A DNA stretch of 64,000 bases from Micromonospora qiuiae (GCF_016863555.1 NZ_BOPC01000017.1:97134-161133); one strand, 5' to 3'. Positions 1 through 9,742 are shown, counted from the first letter of the stretch. The notes: generated by a model from the letters alone, not told the origin. Numbers and translations: made by a program.

Positions 1-177
1 TCCCATTGGCCGCTCGGGCAACCCGCCAGGGCGTACCACCGCACCGACGGCGCGGCAGCGAAGCAAGGATAGCGGCTTCCCCCGTGGGGGTCGCAACCGG
101 GTACCGTCAGGGTGTCGCACCCCTGGTCATCCAGGGGCAAAGGATTACAAACCCAGCCGGACAGCAGGAGCATGAGC

Positions 178-672
178 ATGGCAGCGAACCCGTCGTTCGA
201 CATCGTGAGCAAGGCCGACCGCCAGGAGGTCGACAACGCCCTCCGCCAGGCGGAGAAGGAGCTCGCGACGCGCTTCGACTTCCGGGGCACTGGTGCGGAG
301 ATTTCCTGGTCGGGCGAGGAGGCGATCAGCCTCCAGGCCGAGACGGAGGAGCGCGTGCGAGCCGCGCTGGAGGTGTTCAAGGAGAAGCTGATCAAGCGGA
401 ACATCTCGCTGAAGTCGCTGGACGCCGGTGACCCTCGGCCGTCGGGCAAGATTTTCAAGATCGACGCCAAGGTGGTGCAGGGCATCGACCAGGAGAAGGC
501 CAAGGCGATCAGCAAGAAGATCCGCGACGAGGGCCCGAAGGGCGTCCAGGCCCAGATCCAGGGCGACCAGCTGCGCGTGACCGGCAAGAAGAAGGACGAC
601 CTCCAGGCCGTCATCGCGCTGCTCAAGGCGGAGGACTTCGGCGTCGCCCTCCAGTTCACCAACTACAGGTAG
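178..672 (+). CDS. yajQ: YajQ-family nucleotide-binding protein
   Basis: This 164-residue protein is about the normal length for the YajQ family (UPF0234), whose members bind RNA and nucleotides and in some bacteria cyclic di-GMP. The N-terminus ([18 protein letters not shown]) and the C-terminal part with [10 protein letters not shown] are typical of the family. The ATG at 178 is chosen because a GGAG lies 7 nt upstream; the ATG at 172 sits directly on that site. It is a stand-alone soluble cytoplasmic protein. The next plus-strand space holds only repeats, so it is probably monocistronic. Family identity is secure. The ligand in this organism is unknown. Confidence 0.93.
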   Translation: MAANPSFDIVSKADRQEVDNALRQAEKELATRFDFRGTGAEISWSGEEAISLQAETEERVRAALEVFKEKLIKRNISLKSLDAGDPRPSGKIFKIDAKVVQGIDQEKAKAISKKIRDEGPKGVQAQIQGDQLRVTGKKKDDLQAVIALLKAEDFGVALQFTNYR

Positions 673-700
673 GGCCAGCTAGACGAGTTGAACGAGTAAC

Positions 701-1092
701 AGCGACCGGCAATAGGTCGTGGTGGCGAGATTCAGGCGTGGTGGCCGCTGCGCTGGGGATGCGGAGGCACGGGTTGCGGCATCTCGGGGTTTGCCGGTGT
801 CCAGGGCGGGCACGGATTGCGGCATGTCGGCGTATCCCGGCCTTTGGCTGGCACGGGTTGCGGGGTGTTGGGGTTTCCGGGCCGGTTGAGACCGCGAGTT
901 GCGGTATCCCGTGACAGGCGCCGCGAGTTGCGGTATCCCGTGACAGGGGCCGCGACTTGCGGTGCCCCGTGACAAAGGCCGCGACCTGCGGTGTCCGGTG
1001 CGGCGGTGCCGGTCGCGAACGTGCTTTCATTGTCCGGCGGCCTGACGTGCCAGGGCCCCGATCCCGCCGCTACCGTCCTATTGCCGGTCGCT
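701..1092. mobile_element. MITE-like element with 16-bp terminal inverted repeats
   Basis: A non-coding block of 392 bp is bounded by perfect 16-bp inverted repeats, AGCGACCGGCAATAGG at 701-716 and its reverse complement at 1077-1092. Inside are about three units of roughly 42 bp beginning GGCACGG (at 766, 809 and 850), then four 29-bp units at 892-1007 with the core GCGAGTTGCGGT. A related block lies in the opposite orientation at 45348-45610. No transposase is encoded. The ORFs that cross it are low-complexity and conflict in all frames. No target-site duplication could be recognised. Confidence 0.7.
892..1007. repeat. 29-bp tandem repeat, four units
   Basis: Four adjacent 29-bp units start at 892, 921, 950 and 979. 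The first two are almost identical (CCGCGAGTTGCGG then TATCCCGTGACAGG). The third and fourth are progressively diverged. Unit 4 merges into the flank that is also present in the second copy. The second copy of the element, near 45.4 kb, has only about two such units, so unit number varies between copies. Confidence 0.8.
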
Positions 1093-1126
1093 CGTGCTCG
1101 GCTGGTGCACCCTGCGACCGCCGCCA

Positions 1127-1193
1127 GCTCGCCGACGAACTGGTTCGGCGTCGACGTGGAATCTTGTCGACGCCGAACCAACCGATGGCGAGC
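1127..1193. repeat. Nested perfect hairpin
   Basis: A 15-bp perfect inverted repeat (TGGTTCGGCGTCGAC at 1141-1155 and its complement at 1166-1180) surrounds a 10-nt loop. A second inverted repeat, GCTCGCC at 1127-1133 with GGCGAGC at 1187-1193, encloses it. It lies 35 bp beyond the MITE-like element and before the 3' end of the small minus-strand ORF, so it could be a terminator for that ORF or part of a larger mobile unit. Confidence 0.6.
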
Positions 1194-1248
1194 CTGCCGC
1201 TGGCAACTGCCCTTCGGGCAGTACGCCGAGCAGTGGTTGCGCCCCTGA

Positions 1249-1344
1249 TCAGCGCCCGAAGATCAGCAGGAGCACCACGGTCACGATCGCGCTGATCAGG
1301 ATCGAGGCCAGGCAGCCCAGCCGGTTCGAGAAGAAGAGGAACAC
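1249..1344 (-). CDS. Small single-pass membrane protein
   Basis: A 31-residue ORF starts at a GTG and reads FLFFSNRLGCLASILISA followed by a strongly hydrophobic stretch ending LLIFGR. It is nearly one transmembrane segment. Very small proteins with the SNRLGCLxS pattern occur in other actinobacteria, from memory. It lies 28 bp downstream of the MFS gene on the same strand and may be co-transcribed. Longer in-frame starts add a Pro/Arg-rich stretch that overlaps the MFS gene and looks spurious. Function is unknown. Confidence 0.5.
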   Translation of the reverse strand: MFLFFSNRLGCLASILISAIVTVVLLLIFGR

Positions 1345-1372
1345 CGTGCCGGTATACCCACCCGGCGCGCGG

Positions 1373-2635
1373 TCAGACCGGGGTCGGGGCTTCGACGCGT
1401 ACCTTGGTGGCGGCTTCCGCGCGGGCGATGGGGCCGGCGGGTAGGGCAGCGACCCCGGCCCCGACGGCGACCGCCGCACCAGCGAAGAGGAAGGCCCAGG
1501 GCACTCCGCCGCCGTGGTCGATGATCAGCCCGGCGGTCGCTCCGCCGGCGGCGCTGGCGCCGACCGACATGGTCACCACCCAGGTGTACGCCTCGTTCAG
1601 CATGCCGGCCGGCGAGATCCGCCCGACCAGGGTGTTCTCCAGGGTGAGTGCCGGGGCGATGGTGGCCCCGCCGATGATCAGCGCGACGCCGAGCGCGGCT
1701 GGCGTGGGCATCAGGGCGAAGACGGCGAAGCTGCCCGCGAGCCCGGCGAGCAGCCAGGAAAACTGGCGGGTCATGTTGCTGGCCGGTCGCCGCAGCCCGA
1801 ACCAGAAGCCGCCGATGGCGCTACCGATCCCCCAGACGGCCAGGAGCAGGCCGGCGAGGCTGTCCGGGTCGTCGGGGGTGTAGCGGGTGGCGAAGGCCGG
1901 CACGGTCACCCCGGCCACCCCGAAGGCGATGCCGAGGCTGGCCACGCAGAGCAGCAGCGCCGGGAAGCCGGGCACCCGCAGCGGTCCCAACCCGCGCGTG
2001 CGGTGCTCGCCGGGGTGCGGCTGCCACCCGCGCATGGCCCGGCCCAGCGCCACCGCCACGGTGCCGACCAGGGTCACCACCGCAGCGCCGATCAGCGCCG
2101 CGCCGGCGTCGGCAAGCAGGACGAACCCGGCCACGAGCAGGGGCCCGAGCACGAAGACGATCTCGAACAGGGTGGTCTCCGCGGCGAGCGCGGTGTTGCG
2201 CAGGTGGTACCGACCGGAGGCGACGCTGGTGAGGTCGTTCCAGGCGCCCCGGATCGCGGCGGTCATCGGAGGGTACGACCCGCCGGCCAGCGCGGCGGCC
2301 AACAGGACCACGGCGAAGGGTGCGGTGTCGGAGCGCGCCGACCAGAGCAGCCCGACCAGGGCCAGCGGGTGGGCGACCGCGGTGGCGAGCAGCACCGGGG
2401 TGGGACCGATCCGGTCGGCGATCCGGCCGGCCACCGGGCTGAGCGCGGCTCCGGAAAGGGCGTAGGCGCCACCGGCCAGGGCTGCCAGCGAGTATCGCCC
2501 GGTGACCTGTTCCACCACGAGCAGCAGCGCCAGCGGCGTCATGCCGATGCCGAGCCGGCCGATGATGCCGGTCACCAGCAGCATCGGAGCGCCCGGGAGC
2601 TGCCAGACGGCCAGATACTGGCGCAGCCCAGCCAC
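1373..2635 (-). CDS. Major facilitator superfamily transporter
   Basis: A 420-residue integral membrane protein with about twelve hydrophobic segments. Its loop RIADRIGP is the MFS signature between helices 2 and 3. The GTG at 2635 follows a TGGAGG site at a good distance. The longer reading from 2701 has no ribosome site and adds a non-hydrophobic head. It is likely a proton-driven exporter of small molecules, but the substrate cannot be read from the sequence. No regulator is adjacent. The small membrane ORF at 1249-1344 follows closely. Confidence 0.85.
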   Translation of the reverse strand: MAGLRQYLAVWQLPGAPMLLVTGIIGRLGIGMTPLALLLVVEQVTGRYSLAALAGGAYALSGAALSPVAGRIADRIGPTPVLLATAVAHPLALVGLLWSARSDTAPFAVVLLAAALAGGSYPPMTAAIRGAWNDLTSVASGRYHLRNTALAAETTLFEIVFVLGPLLVAGFVLLADAGAALIGAAVVTLVGTVAVALGRAMRGWQPHPGEHRTRGLGPLRVPGFPALLLCVASLGIAFGVAGVTVPAFATRYTPDDPDSLAGLLLAVWGIGSAIGGFWFGLRRPASNMTRQFSWLLAGLAGSFAVFALMPTPAALGVALIIGGATIAPALTLENTLVGRISPAGMLNEAYTWVVTMSVGASAAGGATAGLIIDHGGGVPWAFLFAGAAVAVGAGVAALPAGPIARAEAATKVRVEAPTPV

Positions 2636-2744
2636 GGTGACCTCCAGGGATGTAATGGGTGAGAGCGGTTTGAACCCTAACGCCCCGGCCACTGGGCGCA
2701 ACCGGGTTCAAGGTGTGCCGAAGGCAACTTCGCGGCACACGGCA

Positions 2745-2777
2745 CCGCCCGCGCCGAGGCGAAGTCGGCGCGGGCGG
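2745..2777 (-). terminator. Hairpin downstream of htpX
   Basis: A perfect 13-bp stem (CCGCCCGCGCCGA at 2745-2757 and its complement at 2765-2777) with a 7-nt loop lies 18 bp after the htpX stop codon. A second inverted repeat (GTGTGCCG at 2713-2720 with CGGCACAC at 2733-2740) follows. There is no U-tract, as is usual for actinobacterial terminators. Confidence 0.65.
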
Positions 2778-2795
2778 CGGATGTGGTTGACCGGA

Positions 2796-3665
2796 TCAGC
2801 GCTGGTAGCGGACCGGGCCGGTCTGGCGGGCCATCTGCTCCAGCCGGGCCACGCGCTGCTCCATGGGCGGGTGGGTGGCGAAGAGCGCGGCCACGCCGCC
2901 GCCCTTGAACGGGTTGGCGATCATGAGGTGCGCGGTGCTGGTGAGCTGGCCCTCGGCCGGCAGCGGCCGACGCTGGGCCCCCATGTGGATCTTCCGCAGG
3001 GCGCTGGCCAGGGCCAGCGGGTCACGGGTCAGTTCGGCGCCCGAGGCGTCCGCCTGGAACTCCCGGCTCCGGCTGATCGCCAGCTGGATCACGGACGCGG
3101 CGATCGGGCCCAGGATGATGGTGAGCAGCAGCACGACCGGGTTCGGGCCGTCCTCGTCGCCGCCTAGCGGGATGAACAGGGCGAGGTTCGCCAGCATGGT
3201 GATGATGCCGGCCAGACCGGCCGCCACGCTGGAAATGAGGATGTCCCGGTTGTAGACGTGTGACAGCTCGTGCCCGATGACGCCCCGCAGCTCGCGGTAG
3301 TCGAGGATCTCGACGATGCCCTGCGTCACGCAGACCGCGGCGTTCTGCGGGTTGCGCCCGGTGGCGAACGCGTTGGGCTGGTCGGTCGGGCTGACGTAGA
3401 GGCGGGGCATCGGCTGCCGGGCCTCGGCGGCCAGTTCCCGCACCATGTGGTACAGCTCGGGGAACTGCGCCTCGCTGACCGGTTGCGCCCGCATCGCGCG
3501 CAGTGCCAGTTTGTCGGAGTAGAAGTAGGTGACGCCGTTCATCACCAGCGACACGAGTACGGCGATGACCAGTCCGCCACTGCCACCGAACCAGTAGCCC
3601 ACCGCCAGGATCAACGAGGTGAGCAGGCCGAGCAGTGCGGCGGTCTTGAGACGGTTGTGGTGCAC
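2796..3665 (-). CDS. htpX: HtpX-family zinc metalloprotease
   Basis: This 289-residue membrane protease belongs to peptidase family M48B and takes part in quality control of membrane proteins. Two hydrophobic segments lie in the first 55 residues, then the zinc motif [10 protein letters not shown], then two more hydrophobic segments. The later [14 protein letters not shown] provides the third zinc ligand (Glu). The GTG at 3665 is preceded by GAAGGA with 6-nt spacing. The longer reading from 4100 runs into unrelated sequence. It is separated from the nuo genes by about 107 bp and has its own hairpin terminator. Confidence 0.93.
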   Translation of the reverse strand: MHHNRLKTAALLGLLTSLILAVGYWFGGSGGLVIAVLVSLVMNGVTYFYSDKLALRAMRAQPVSEAQFPELYHMVRELAAEARQPMPRLYVSPTDQPNAFATGRNPQNAAVCVTQGIVEILDYRELRGVIGHELSHVYNRDILISSVAAGLAGIITMLANLALFIPLGGDEDGPNPVVLLLTIILGPIAASVIQLAISRSREFQADASGAELTRDPLALASALRKIHMGAQRRPLPAEGQLTSTAHLMIANPFKGGGVAALFATHPPMEQRVARLEQMARQTGPVRYQR

Positions 3666-3772
3666 GATCACTCCTTCGGTGCACGGATGCCAGGATCCGC
3701 TGACCGGTACAACAACACCGGTACCCCTCAACCATCCGTCCAATGACTGAGAGTTACCTGAGTGACAGTCGC

Positions 3773-5236
3773 TCAACTTCCGGCGAGATCGAGCACCAAC
3801 TGCGGCGCGAAGCCGACGATCACGGCCAGCACGGTTGCCACCGCCAGCGCCCCGGCCACCGCGCGGGCCGGCCGGGCGAGGGGGGCCACGCCGTCGTCGG
3901 CCGGGGCGTACAGCAGCGCGGCGAACCGGAGGTAGTAGGCCAGACCGATGACCGCGTTCACCGCCACCACCAGGGCCAGCCAGCCGGCGCCGCCGTCGAG
4001 CAACGACCGCACCACCGTCACCTTGGCGAAGAGTCCAGCCAGGGCGGGTGGCAGGCCGGCCAGCCCGATCAGCGCGAACGCGAGGGCGGCACCGACCCAC
4101 GGATGCCGGCGGGCAGCGCCCCGCAGCTCCTCCAGTCGGCCGCCGTCCGCGTTCGCCGGGCGCAGGGCCACCACGCCCGCGAAGGCCGCCAACTCCAGCA
4201 GCACGAAGAAGACGGCGTACGCCAGGGCGGCAGCGTACGCGCCGGTGCGGGCGTCGGCGTCGGCCAGCGCCAGGGCACCGAGCGGGGCGAGAATGTAGCC
4301 GGCCTGGGCCACCGAGGACCAGGCCAGCAACCGCACGGTACGCCGCTGGCGCAGCGCCACCAGGTTGCCCACGGTCATGGTCAGCGCGGCGACCAGCGCC
4401 AGCACCGGCCCGGTCACGCCCTGCGGCAGCGCGAACTGCACGACGGCCAGCAGGGCGACCACGCCGCCGAGCTTCGACGCGGTCGACAGGTACGCGGCCA
4501 CCGGCAGCGGTGCCCCGTCGTACGTGGCCGGGGCCCAGGCGTGGAACGGCACCGCCGCCACCTTGAACGCCAGCCCCGCCACCAGCACCGTCACCGCGAC
4601 CCCGGTCAGCGGCAGGTCGAGCAGCTCCGGGCGGTCGGCCAGCGTCACGCCCAGCCGCTCCAGGTGCAGCCCACCGGTGACCGCGTACAGCAGCGCGGCA
4701 CCGAGCAGGGCCAGCGCGGTGGCCACCACGCTCACCACGAAGAAGGTCATCGCCGCCTCGGCGCTGGTTGGACTGCCCCGGCGCAGCCCGACCAGGATGT
4801 ACAGCGGCAGGGTGAGGGTCTCCACCGCCACGATCAGGGTGATCAGGTCACCGGCCGCGCCGAGCACCACGCCGCCGGTCATCGAGCAGGCGAGCAGGAA
4901 ACAGAACTCCCCCACCGGGGTTCCGCCGGCCCGCAGCAGCGGCCCGGACAACGCCAGCACCCCGAGGGCCAGCAGCGCCACCAGCGCGGCGACCAGCGCC
5001 GCCCGGCCACCGAAGACGTACGAGCAGTCGGGGCCGACGCAGAAGGTGCGGCGTTCGTCACCGGCCCCGACGGCCGCCGCCCCGACCGCGGTGGCAACCG
5101 CACCGGTGGCCGCCGTGGCCACGGTGGCCGCCGGCCGGGCCAGCAGCAGGTCGACCAGGAGCGCCAACACTGCCGTTCCGGCGGCCAGGTACGCCGGCAG
5201 CAGCGCCACGCTGTCGACGCTCTGCGCCATGCTCAC
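3773..5236 (-). CDS. nuoN: NADH-quinone oxidoreductase subunit N
   Basis: This 487-residue polytopic protein is one of the three antiporter-like proton-pumping subunits of the complex I membrane arm. The central region ([14 protein letters not shown], then [16 protein letters not shown]) carries the conserved lysine/histidine and HxWxPxxY-like features of the family. The GTG at 5236 has GGAGG five nt upstream; an ATG at 5230 is possible. It is the last gene of the nuoIJKLMN run and lies 25 bp after nuoM. It belongs to the incomplete second-type nuo set described in the findings. Confidence 0.92.
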   Translation of the reverse strand: MSMAQSVDSVALLPAYLAAGTAVLALLVDLLLARPAATVATAATGAVATAVGAAAVGAGDERRTFCVGPDCSYVFGGRAALVAALVALLALGVLALSGPLLRAGGTPVGEFCFLLACSMTGGVVLGAAGDLITLIVAVETLTLPLYILVGLRRGSPTSAEAAMTFFVVSVVATALALLGAALLYAVTGGLHLERLGVTLADRPELLDLPLTGVAVTVLVAGLAFKVAAVPFHAWAPATYDGAPLPVAAYLSTASKLGGVVALLAVVQFALPQGVTGPVLALVAALTMTVGNLVALRQRRTVRLLAWSSVAQAGYILAPLGALALADADARTGAYAAALAYAVFFVLLELAAFAGVVALRPANADGGRLEELRGAARRHPWVGAALAFALIGLAGLPPALAGLFAKVTVVRSLLDGGAGWLALVVAVNAVIGLAYYLRFAALLYAPADDGVAPLARPARAVAGALAVATVLAVIVGFAPQLVLDLAGS

Positions 5237-5261
5237 GCCCACCTCCGGTCGACCGTCCCCG

Positions 5262-6791
5262 TCATCGCAGCACCTCCACTAAGGCGTGCACCGGCGCCTC
5301 GGCGACGCCGAGCACCAGGGTCGGTGCCAGCCCGACGGCCAGCGCGAGCAGCACCAGTGGCGTCCAGGCGGCCAGTTCGGCGCCGGCCAGCCCCGGCCGC
5401 AGCCCGACGAGCACTCGGCTCGGCCGGCCGTGGGTCACCCGGCGCAGCAGCCGGAGCAGGTACGCCGCCGTCAGCGCCCCGCCGAACGCGGCCAGCACCG
5501 CCAGGGTGATCCAGAACGGGCCGCCCGACTCGACGGCGGCCACCACGGCGAACGCCTCACCCCAGAAGCCGGCCAGCCCGGGCAGGGCCAGCGAGGCGAT
5601 CGCCGCAAAGGCGAGCAGCCCGGACAGCCGGGGCGCGGTCTCCCGCAGCCCGGACAGTTCGCCGAGCTCGCCGGTGTGGGTCCGGTCCTTGATCGCACCG
5701 GCCAGGAAGAAGAGCAGGCCGGTGATGATGCCGTGGGCGACGTTGCCGATCAGCGCCGCCTGGATGCCGGTGGCGGTCAGCGTGGCGATCCCGAGCAGCA
5801 CGAAGCCCATGTGCCCCACGCTGGAGTACGCGATGAGCCGCTTCAACTCGGTCTGCGCCAGGCAGACCAACGAGCCGATCAGGATGGCCGCGACGGCGAG
5901 CACCCCGAGCACCGGTGCCGCCCAGCGGGCACCGGAGGGGGCCACCCCGACGGCGACCCGGATCAGGCCGTACGTGCCCATCTTGAGCAGCACCCCGGCG
6001 AGCAGCACGCTGCCGACGGTGGGGGCCTGGGTGTGTGCGTCCGGCAGCCAGGAGTGCAGCGGCCAGAGCGGGCTCTTCACCGCGAAGGCGAGCGCGAGCA
6101 GCACGAACGCGGCGAGCTGGGTGTGTCGGGACAGCTGCGAACCGCCGGTCAGCGCGACGATGTCGGCGGTGCCGGCAGCGGCCACCACGACGTAGACCCC
6201 GACCAGCAGCAGCACCGAGCCGAACAGGGTGTAGAGGGCGAACTTGCGCCCCGCCCGGCGGCGCGCCTCGACCGCCGCCGCGTCGGTGCCGTCGCCGCCC
6301 CAGCCGACGATGATCGCGTACATCGGCAGCAGGACGACCTCGAAGAAGAGGAAGAACAGCACCAGGTCCAGGGCGAGGAAGGTGCCCAGGATGCCCACCT
6401 CGACCACCAGCAGCAACGCCACGAGGGCCCGCCCGCTGCCACCGGCCGGCACCCGCCACAGGCTGTAGCCGCAGCAGAGCAGCGTGAGCAGGGCGGTCAG
6501 CACCACCAGGGGCCAGGAGATGCCGTCCACCCCGAGGTGGAAGCGCAGGTCCAGCCCCGGCACCCAGGGCAGGTCGAGCGAGTGCCAGGGGCGTACAGCC
6601 GGTGGGGTCGGCCCGTAGACCGACCAGCCGCCCCGGTTGGCGAACAGCGCGAGTGCCGCGACCAGGGTCAGCGCGGCGGCGACCGTGCCGACCACCCGTG
6701 CGGCCCGGTCGCGCGGAACGGCCGCCACCGCCAGGGCACCGAGGGCCGGCACCGCGAGCACCGCGACCAGCAGGAACTGCCCGAGACTCAT
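5262..6791 (-). CDS. nuoM: NADH-quinone oxidoreductase subunit M
   Basis: A 509-residue antiporter-like subunit of the complex I membrane arm with about fourteen hydrophobic helices. Motifs seen are FFLFFEVVLLPMY early and SPLWPLHSWLPDAHTQAP in the centre, the hallmark of NuoM/ND4, followed by LIAYSSVGHMGF. The start ATG follows nuoL by 40 bp. It acts in proton translocation together with NuoL and NuoN. Length is normal and no key motif is missing. Confidence 0.95.
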   Translation of the reverse strand: MSLGQFLLVAVLAVPALGALAVAAVPRDRAARVVGTVAAALTLVAALALFANRGGWSVYGPTPPAVRPWHSLDLPWVPGLDLRFHLGVDGISWPLVVLTALLTLLCCGYSLWRVPAGGSGRALVALLLVVEVGILGTFLALDLVLFFLFFEVVLLPMYAIIVGWGGDGTDAAAVEARRRAGRKFALYTLFGSVLLLVGVYVVVAAAGTADIVALTGGSQLSRHTQLAAFVLLALAFAVKSPLWPLHSWLPDAHTQAPTVGSVLLAGVLLKMGTYGLIRVAVGVAPSGARWAAPVLGVLAVAAILIGSLVCLAQTELKRLIAYSSVGHMGFVLLGIATLTATGIQAALIGNVAHGIITGLLFFLAGAIKDRTHTGELGELSGLRETAPRLSGLLAFAAIASLALPGLAGFWGEAFAVVAAVESGGPFWITLAVLAAFGGALTAAYLLRLLRRVTHGRPSRVLVGLRPGLAGAELAAWTPLVLLALAVGLAPTLVLGVAEAPVHALVEVLR

Positions 6792-6831
6792 GCCGCCCCT
6801 CCGGTACTGCGCGCTGCCGGTTCGCCGAGGC

Positions 6832-8814
6832 TCATGAGGTGGCTCCGATCAGTGCCGTGGCCAGCCCGATCAGCAGGACGCCGGCGAGCAGCGCGGCGGC
6901 GGCGCGGGGCAGCGCCGCCCGATGCAGGGTGCCGAGCCCACCGCCGAGAGCGCGGGCACCTCGCCCGGTCCCGGTGGCCGCGCCGTCCACGACCCGCTCG
7001 TCGACGGCGCGCACGGTCCGGCCGAGCGCCGCCATCGGGCGTACCACCAGAGCGTGCTGGACGTCGTCGAGGCGGAACGCGCGGGCGAAGACCGGCCGCA
7101 GCGGACCCAGCGCGTCCGCCGGATCGGCGGCGGTGTCCCGCCGCCAGCCGGCCCAGGCGAGCCCGACCCCGAGCAGCAGCAGCGCCAGAGGCAGCAGCAC
7201 CAACGGCCCGACGTGCATCAGTCTTGGTGCCCCCGGATCACCGGCCGCGCTCGACAGCAGCCGGTCGGTGAACCAGGGCCAGAATCCGGCCAGGCCGAGC
7301 AGCGCGGCCGGGACGGCGAGCAGCAACACCGGCCAGCGCAGCGGCACCGGCGGGTCGTGCGGCGTGGCCAGCGGGTCGCGGGCGGCACCGAAGAACGTAC
7401 GCAGCAGCAGCCGGGTGGCGTACCAGGCGGTGATCGCGACACCGACCAGACCGGTGAGGAACACCAGCCAGCCGACCCATGCCGGTGCCGGACCGTCGCC
7501 GAGCAGGGCGTCCTCGGCGGCGGCGAGCACGCCCTCCTTGCTCCAGAAGCCGGACAGCGGCGGTACGCCGGCCAGCGCGCCCAGCCCGATCACCGTGCAC
7601 CAGAAGGTGACCGGCATGCGGTGGCGCAGCCCGCCCATCCGGGACATCAGCGTCGTGCCGACGGCGTGGATCACCGCACCGGCGGCGAGGAAGAGCAGCG
7701 CCTTGAACGCGGCGTGGGTGAGCAGGTGGAACAGCGCGGCGGGCGGAGAGCCGACGGCCAGCGCCCCGGTCATGTAGCCGATCTGGGAGACCGTGGACCA
7801 AGCCAGCACCCGCTTGATGTCGTCCTGCGCGGTGGCGGCGAGCGCGCCGAGCAGCAGGGTCACCGAGGCCATCACCCCGAGCACCGCCAGCACGGTGGGG
7901 GTGGCCGCGAACAGCGGCCACAGCCGGGTGACCGCGTACACGCCGGCGGCCACCATGGTCGCGGCGTGGATCAACGCGGAGATCGGGGTGGGACCGGCCA
8001 TCGCGTCGGGCAGCCAGGTGTGCAACGGGAACTGGGCGCTCTTGCCGGCCACCCCGGCGAGCAGCAGCAGACCGGCGGCGGTGAGCGTGGTGGTGCCGTG
8101 GTCGTGGGCGAGCACGTCGGCGATCCGGAAGCTGCCCGCCGAGACGCCGAGCAGCGCGATGCCGAGCAGGAAGCCGACATCGCCGACCCGGGTCACCAGG
8201 AACGCCTTCATCGCCGCCGCCGGGGCCTCCGGCAGTCGCCGGTCGTGGGCGATCAGCAGGTACGAGCAGATCCCCATCACCTCCCAACCGACCAGCAGCA
8301 TGATCAGGTCCCCGGAGACCACCACCAGCAGCATGGCGGCGGTGAAGAGGCTGACCTGTGCCGCGTACGGCGGGTAGCGGTGGTCGACGTCCACGTCGTC
8401 GTGCGGGCCGCGCTTGAGGTAACCGATGGAGTAGACCTGCACGGCCAACGCGACCGCCGCGACCGCGACCGCGACCAGCGCGGCGGCGCCGTCGAGGCGT
8501 ACCCCGAGGGTGACGGTGAGCCCGCCGAACCGAATCCAGGTGGTCGACGCCTCCGCCGGACCGTCCAGGGTCACCAGCAGGGCCACCGCCAGGGCGAGGG
8601 CACCGGCCGCGCCGGCCACTCCGAGACCGATGGCGACACGACGGGCGACACTCTCCTGCTCGATGGCGGCGGTCTGATCGGTGACGGCGGCCTGGCCGGT
8701 GGTAGCGGCCTGATCTGTGGCGGAGCGGCGCGGCGCGAGCGGCAGCAGCAGGCCGACCAGGCCGGCGGCCAGCGGTACGGCCGGCAGCAGCGCACCCAGC
8801 AGCGCAGTGCTCAC
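6832..8814 (-). CDS. nuoL: NADH-quinone oxidoreductase subunit L
   Basis: A 660-residue, normal-length NuoL/ND5 homologue. Typical segments are GWEVMGICSYLLIAHD, SAQFPLHTWLPDAMAGPTP and LAWSTVSQIGYMTGALAVG, and the C-terminal part includes the amphipathic region expected for the long lateral helix. The GTG start overlaps the nuoK stop by 4 bp, so translation is probably coupled. It is the distal proton-pumping subunit of the membrane arm. Confidence 0.96.
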   Translation of the reverse strand: MSTALLGALLPAVPLAAGLVGLLLPLAPRRSATDQAATTGQAAVTDQTAAIEQESVARRVAIGLGVAGAAGALALAVALLVTLDGPAEASTTWIRFGGLTVTLGVRLDGAAALVAVAVAAVALAVQVYSIGYLKRGPHDDVDVDHRYPPYAAQVSLFTAAMLLVVVSGDLIMLLVGWEVMGICSYLLIAHDRRLPEAPAAAMKAFLVTRVGDVGFLLGIALLGVSAGSFRIADVLAHDHGTTTLTAAGLLLLAGVAGKSAQFPLHTWLPDAMAGPTPISALIHAATMVAAGVYAVTRLWPLFAATPTVLAVLGVMASVTLLLGALAATAQDDIKRVLAWSTVSQIGYMTGALAVGSPPAALFHLLTHAAFKALLFLAAGAVIHAVGTTLMSRMGGLRHRMPVTFWCTVIGLGALAGVPPLSGFWSKEGVLAAAEDALLGDGPAPAWVGWLVFLTGLVGVAITAWYATRLLLRTFFGAARDPLATPHDPPVPLRWPVLLLAVPAALLGLAGFWPWFTDRLLSSAAGDPGAPRLMHVGPLVLLPLALLLLGVGLAWAGWRRDTAADPADALGPLRPVFARAFRLDDVQHALVVRPMAALGRTVRAVDERVVDGAATGTGRGARALGGGLGTLHRAALPRAAAALLAGVLLIGLATALIGATS

Positions 8815-9203
8815 CGCTTCCCCTCCGGTCCGGCCACCTCGGTGGCGGTGACTTCTCCGACGGCCCCGGCGACCGCCGGGACGGGTTCGTCAGCGCGGCG
8901 CTCGGTCAGCGGCACCTCGTCGATGGCGATGCTGGCCCGCATCCGGTAGAGCTGCAGCACGATCGCCAGCCCGACCCCGACCTCGGCGGCAGCCAAGACG
9001 ATCACGAAAAGCGCGAAGACCTGGCCGCCGTGCGGCAGCAGCGCCTTCGCCGTGGTGTCGGCGGTGACCAGGATCAGGTTCACCGCGTTGAGCATCAGCT
9101 CGACGGCCATCAGCACCAGCACCGCGTTGCGTCGGCGCAGCACGCCGTAGACGCCGAGACCGAAGAGCAGGGCGGCGGTGACGTACGGGATGACCGGTCT
9201 CAC
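8811..9203 (-). CDS. nuoK: NADH-quinone oxidoreductase subunit K
   Basis: A small membrane-arm subunit. Three transmembrane helices and the family segment VLMAVELMLNAVNL, with its buried glutamate, lie within the first 100 residues. At 130 residues it is about 30 longer than usual; the extra C-terminal tail is hydrophilic (ERRADEPVPAVAGAV). It overlaps nuoJ upstream by 4 bp and nuoL downstream by 4 bp. The tail is unlikely to be needed for proton transfer, and I cannot assign it a role. Confidence 0.94.
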   Translation of the reverse strand: MRPVIPYVTAALLFGLGVYGVLRRRNAVLVLMAVELMLNAVNLILVTADTTAKALLPHGGQVFALFVIVLAAAEVGVGLAIVLQLYRMRASIAIDEVPLTERRADEPVPAVAGAVGEVTATEVAGPEGKR

Positions 9204-9742
9204 CGTGCCGGCCTCCGTTCGCCGTCCGAGGTGCCTGTCGCCGGGCTGCGGCCGATGTCGGGGCGGGACAGCACGATGGCCCCGACCAGTGCCGCCAGCA
9301 GCAGCACCGACAGCAGCTCGAACGGCAGCACCCAGGCACCGAAAACCTGCTCACCGATGCGTTCGGCGGTGCCCGCCTGCGGCAGTTCCACCCTCGTCCA
9401 GCCGTACGCGTCGACCAGCAGCGCCGCCAGGCCCAGGCCGACCCCGCCGCCGATCAGCGTGGCCGGCCAACCCGGACGGTCCAGGTCGTCCGAGGCGCCG
9501 ATCGGCGCACGGGTCAGCATCACGGCGAACAGCAGCAGCACCACGACCGCGCCGACGTAGATCAGCACCTGCACCCAGGTCACCAGCTCGGCGGTGAGCA
9601 CGAGATACATGCCGGCCACAGCAACGAGGCAGACCACCAGGTAGAGCCCGGCACGGACCAGATGCCGCGTCGCCACCACCAGCACGCCCGCGCCGACGGC
9701 CACCGCGCCGAGGGCGAGCAGCAGCGCGTCCACGCCGGTCAC
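9200..9742 (-). CDS. nuoJ: NADH-quinone oxidoreductase subunit J
   Basis: A 180-residue five-helix membrane-arm subunit. The segment [20 protein letters not shown] is the conserved NuoJ/ND6 helix 3 with its pi-bulge. The GTG start overlaps the nuoI stop by 4 bp. Length is usual. It couples the quinone-site movements to the antiporter subunits in complex I. Confidence 0.95.
   Translation of the reverse strand: MTGVDALLLALGAVAVGAGVLVVATRHLVRAGLYLVVCLVAVAGMYLVLTAELVTWVQVLIYVGAVVVLLLFAVMLTRAPIGASDDLDRPGWPATLIGGGVGLGLAALLVDAYGWTRVELPQAGTAERIGEQVFGAWVLPFELLSVLLLAALVGAIVLSRPDIGRSPATGTSDGERRPAR

Noticed and set aside
1..177. A tRNA gene upstream of yajQ
   Set aside because: I looked for a cloverleaf and a T-loop GTTCRA-type motif and found none.
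892..1007. Possible CRISPR array from regular 29-bp repeats
   Set aside because: The units are directly adjacent with no spacers, diverge progressively and have no cas genes nearby; it is a tandem repeat inside a MITE-like element.
1514..2662. Long plus-strand ORF opposite the MFS gene
   Set aside because: Its composition is the Gly/Gln/Arg-rich antisense shadow of a high-GC membrane protein gene, with no family similarity.
5286..7271. Very long plus-strand ORF opposite nuoM and nuoN
   Set aside because: It is an antisense shadow (Gln/His/Gly/Arg-rich) of clearly recognisable nuo genes.
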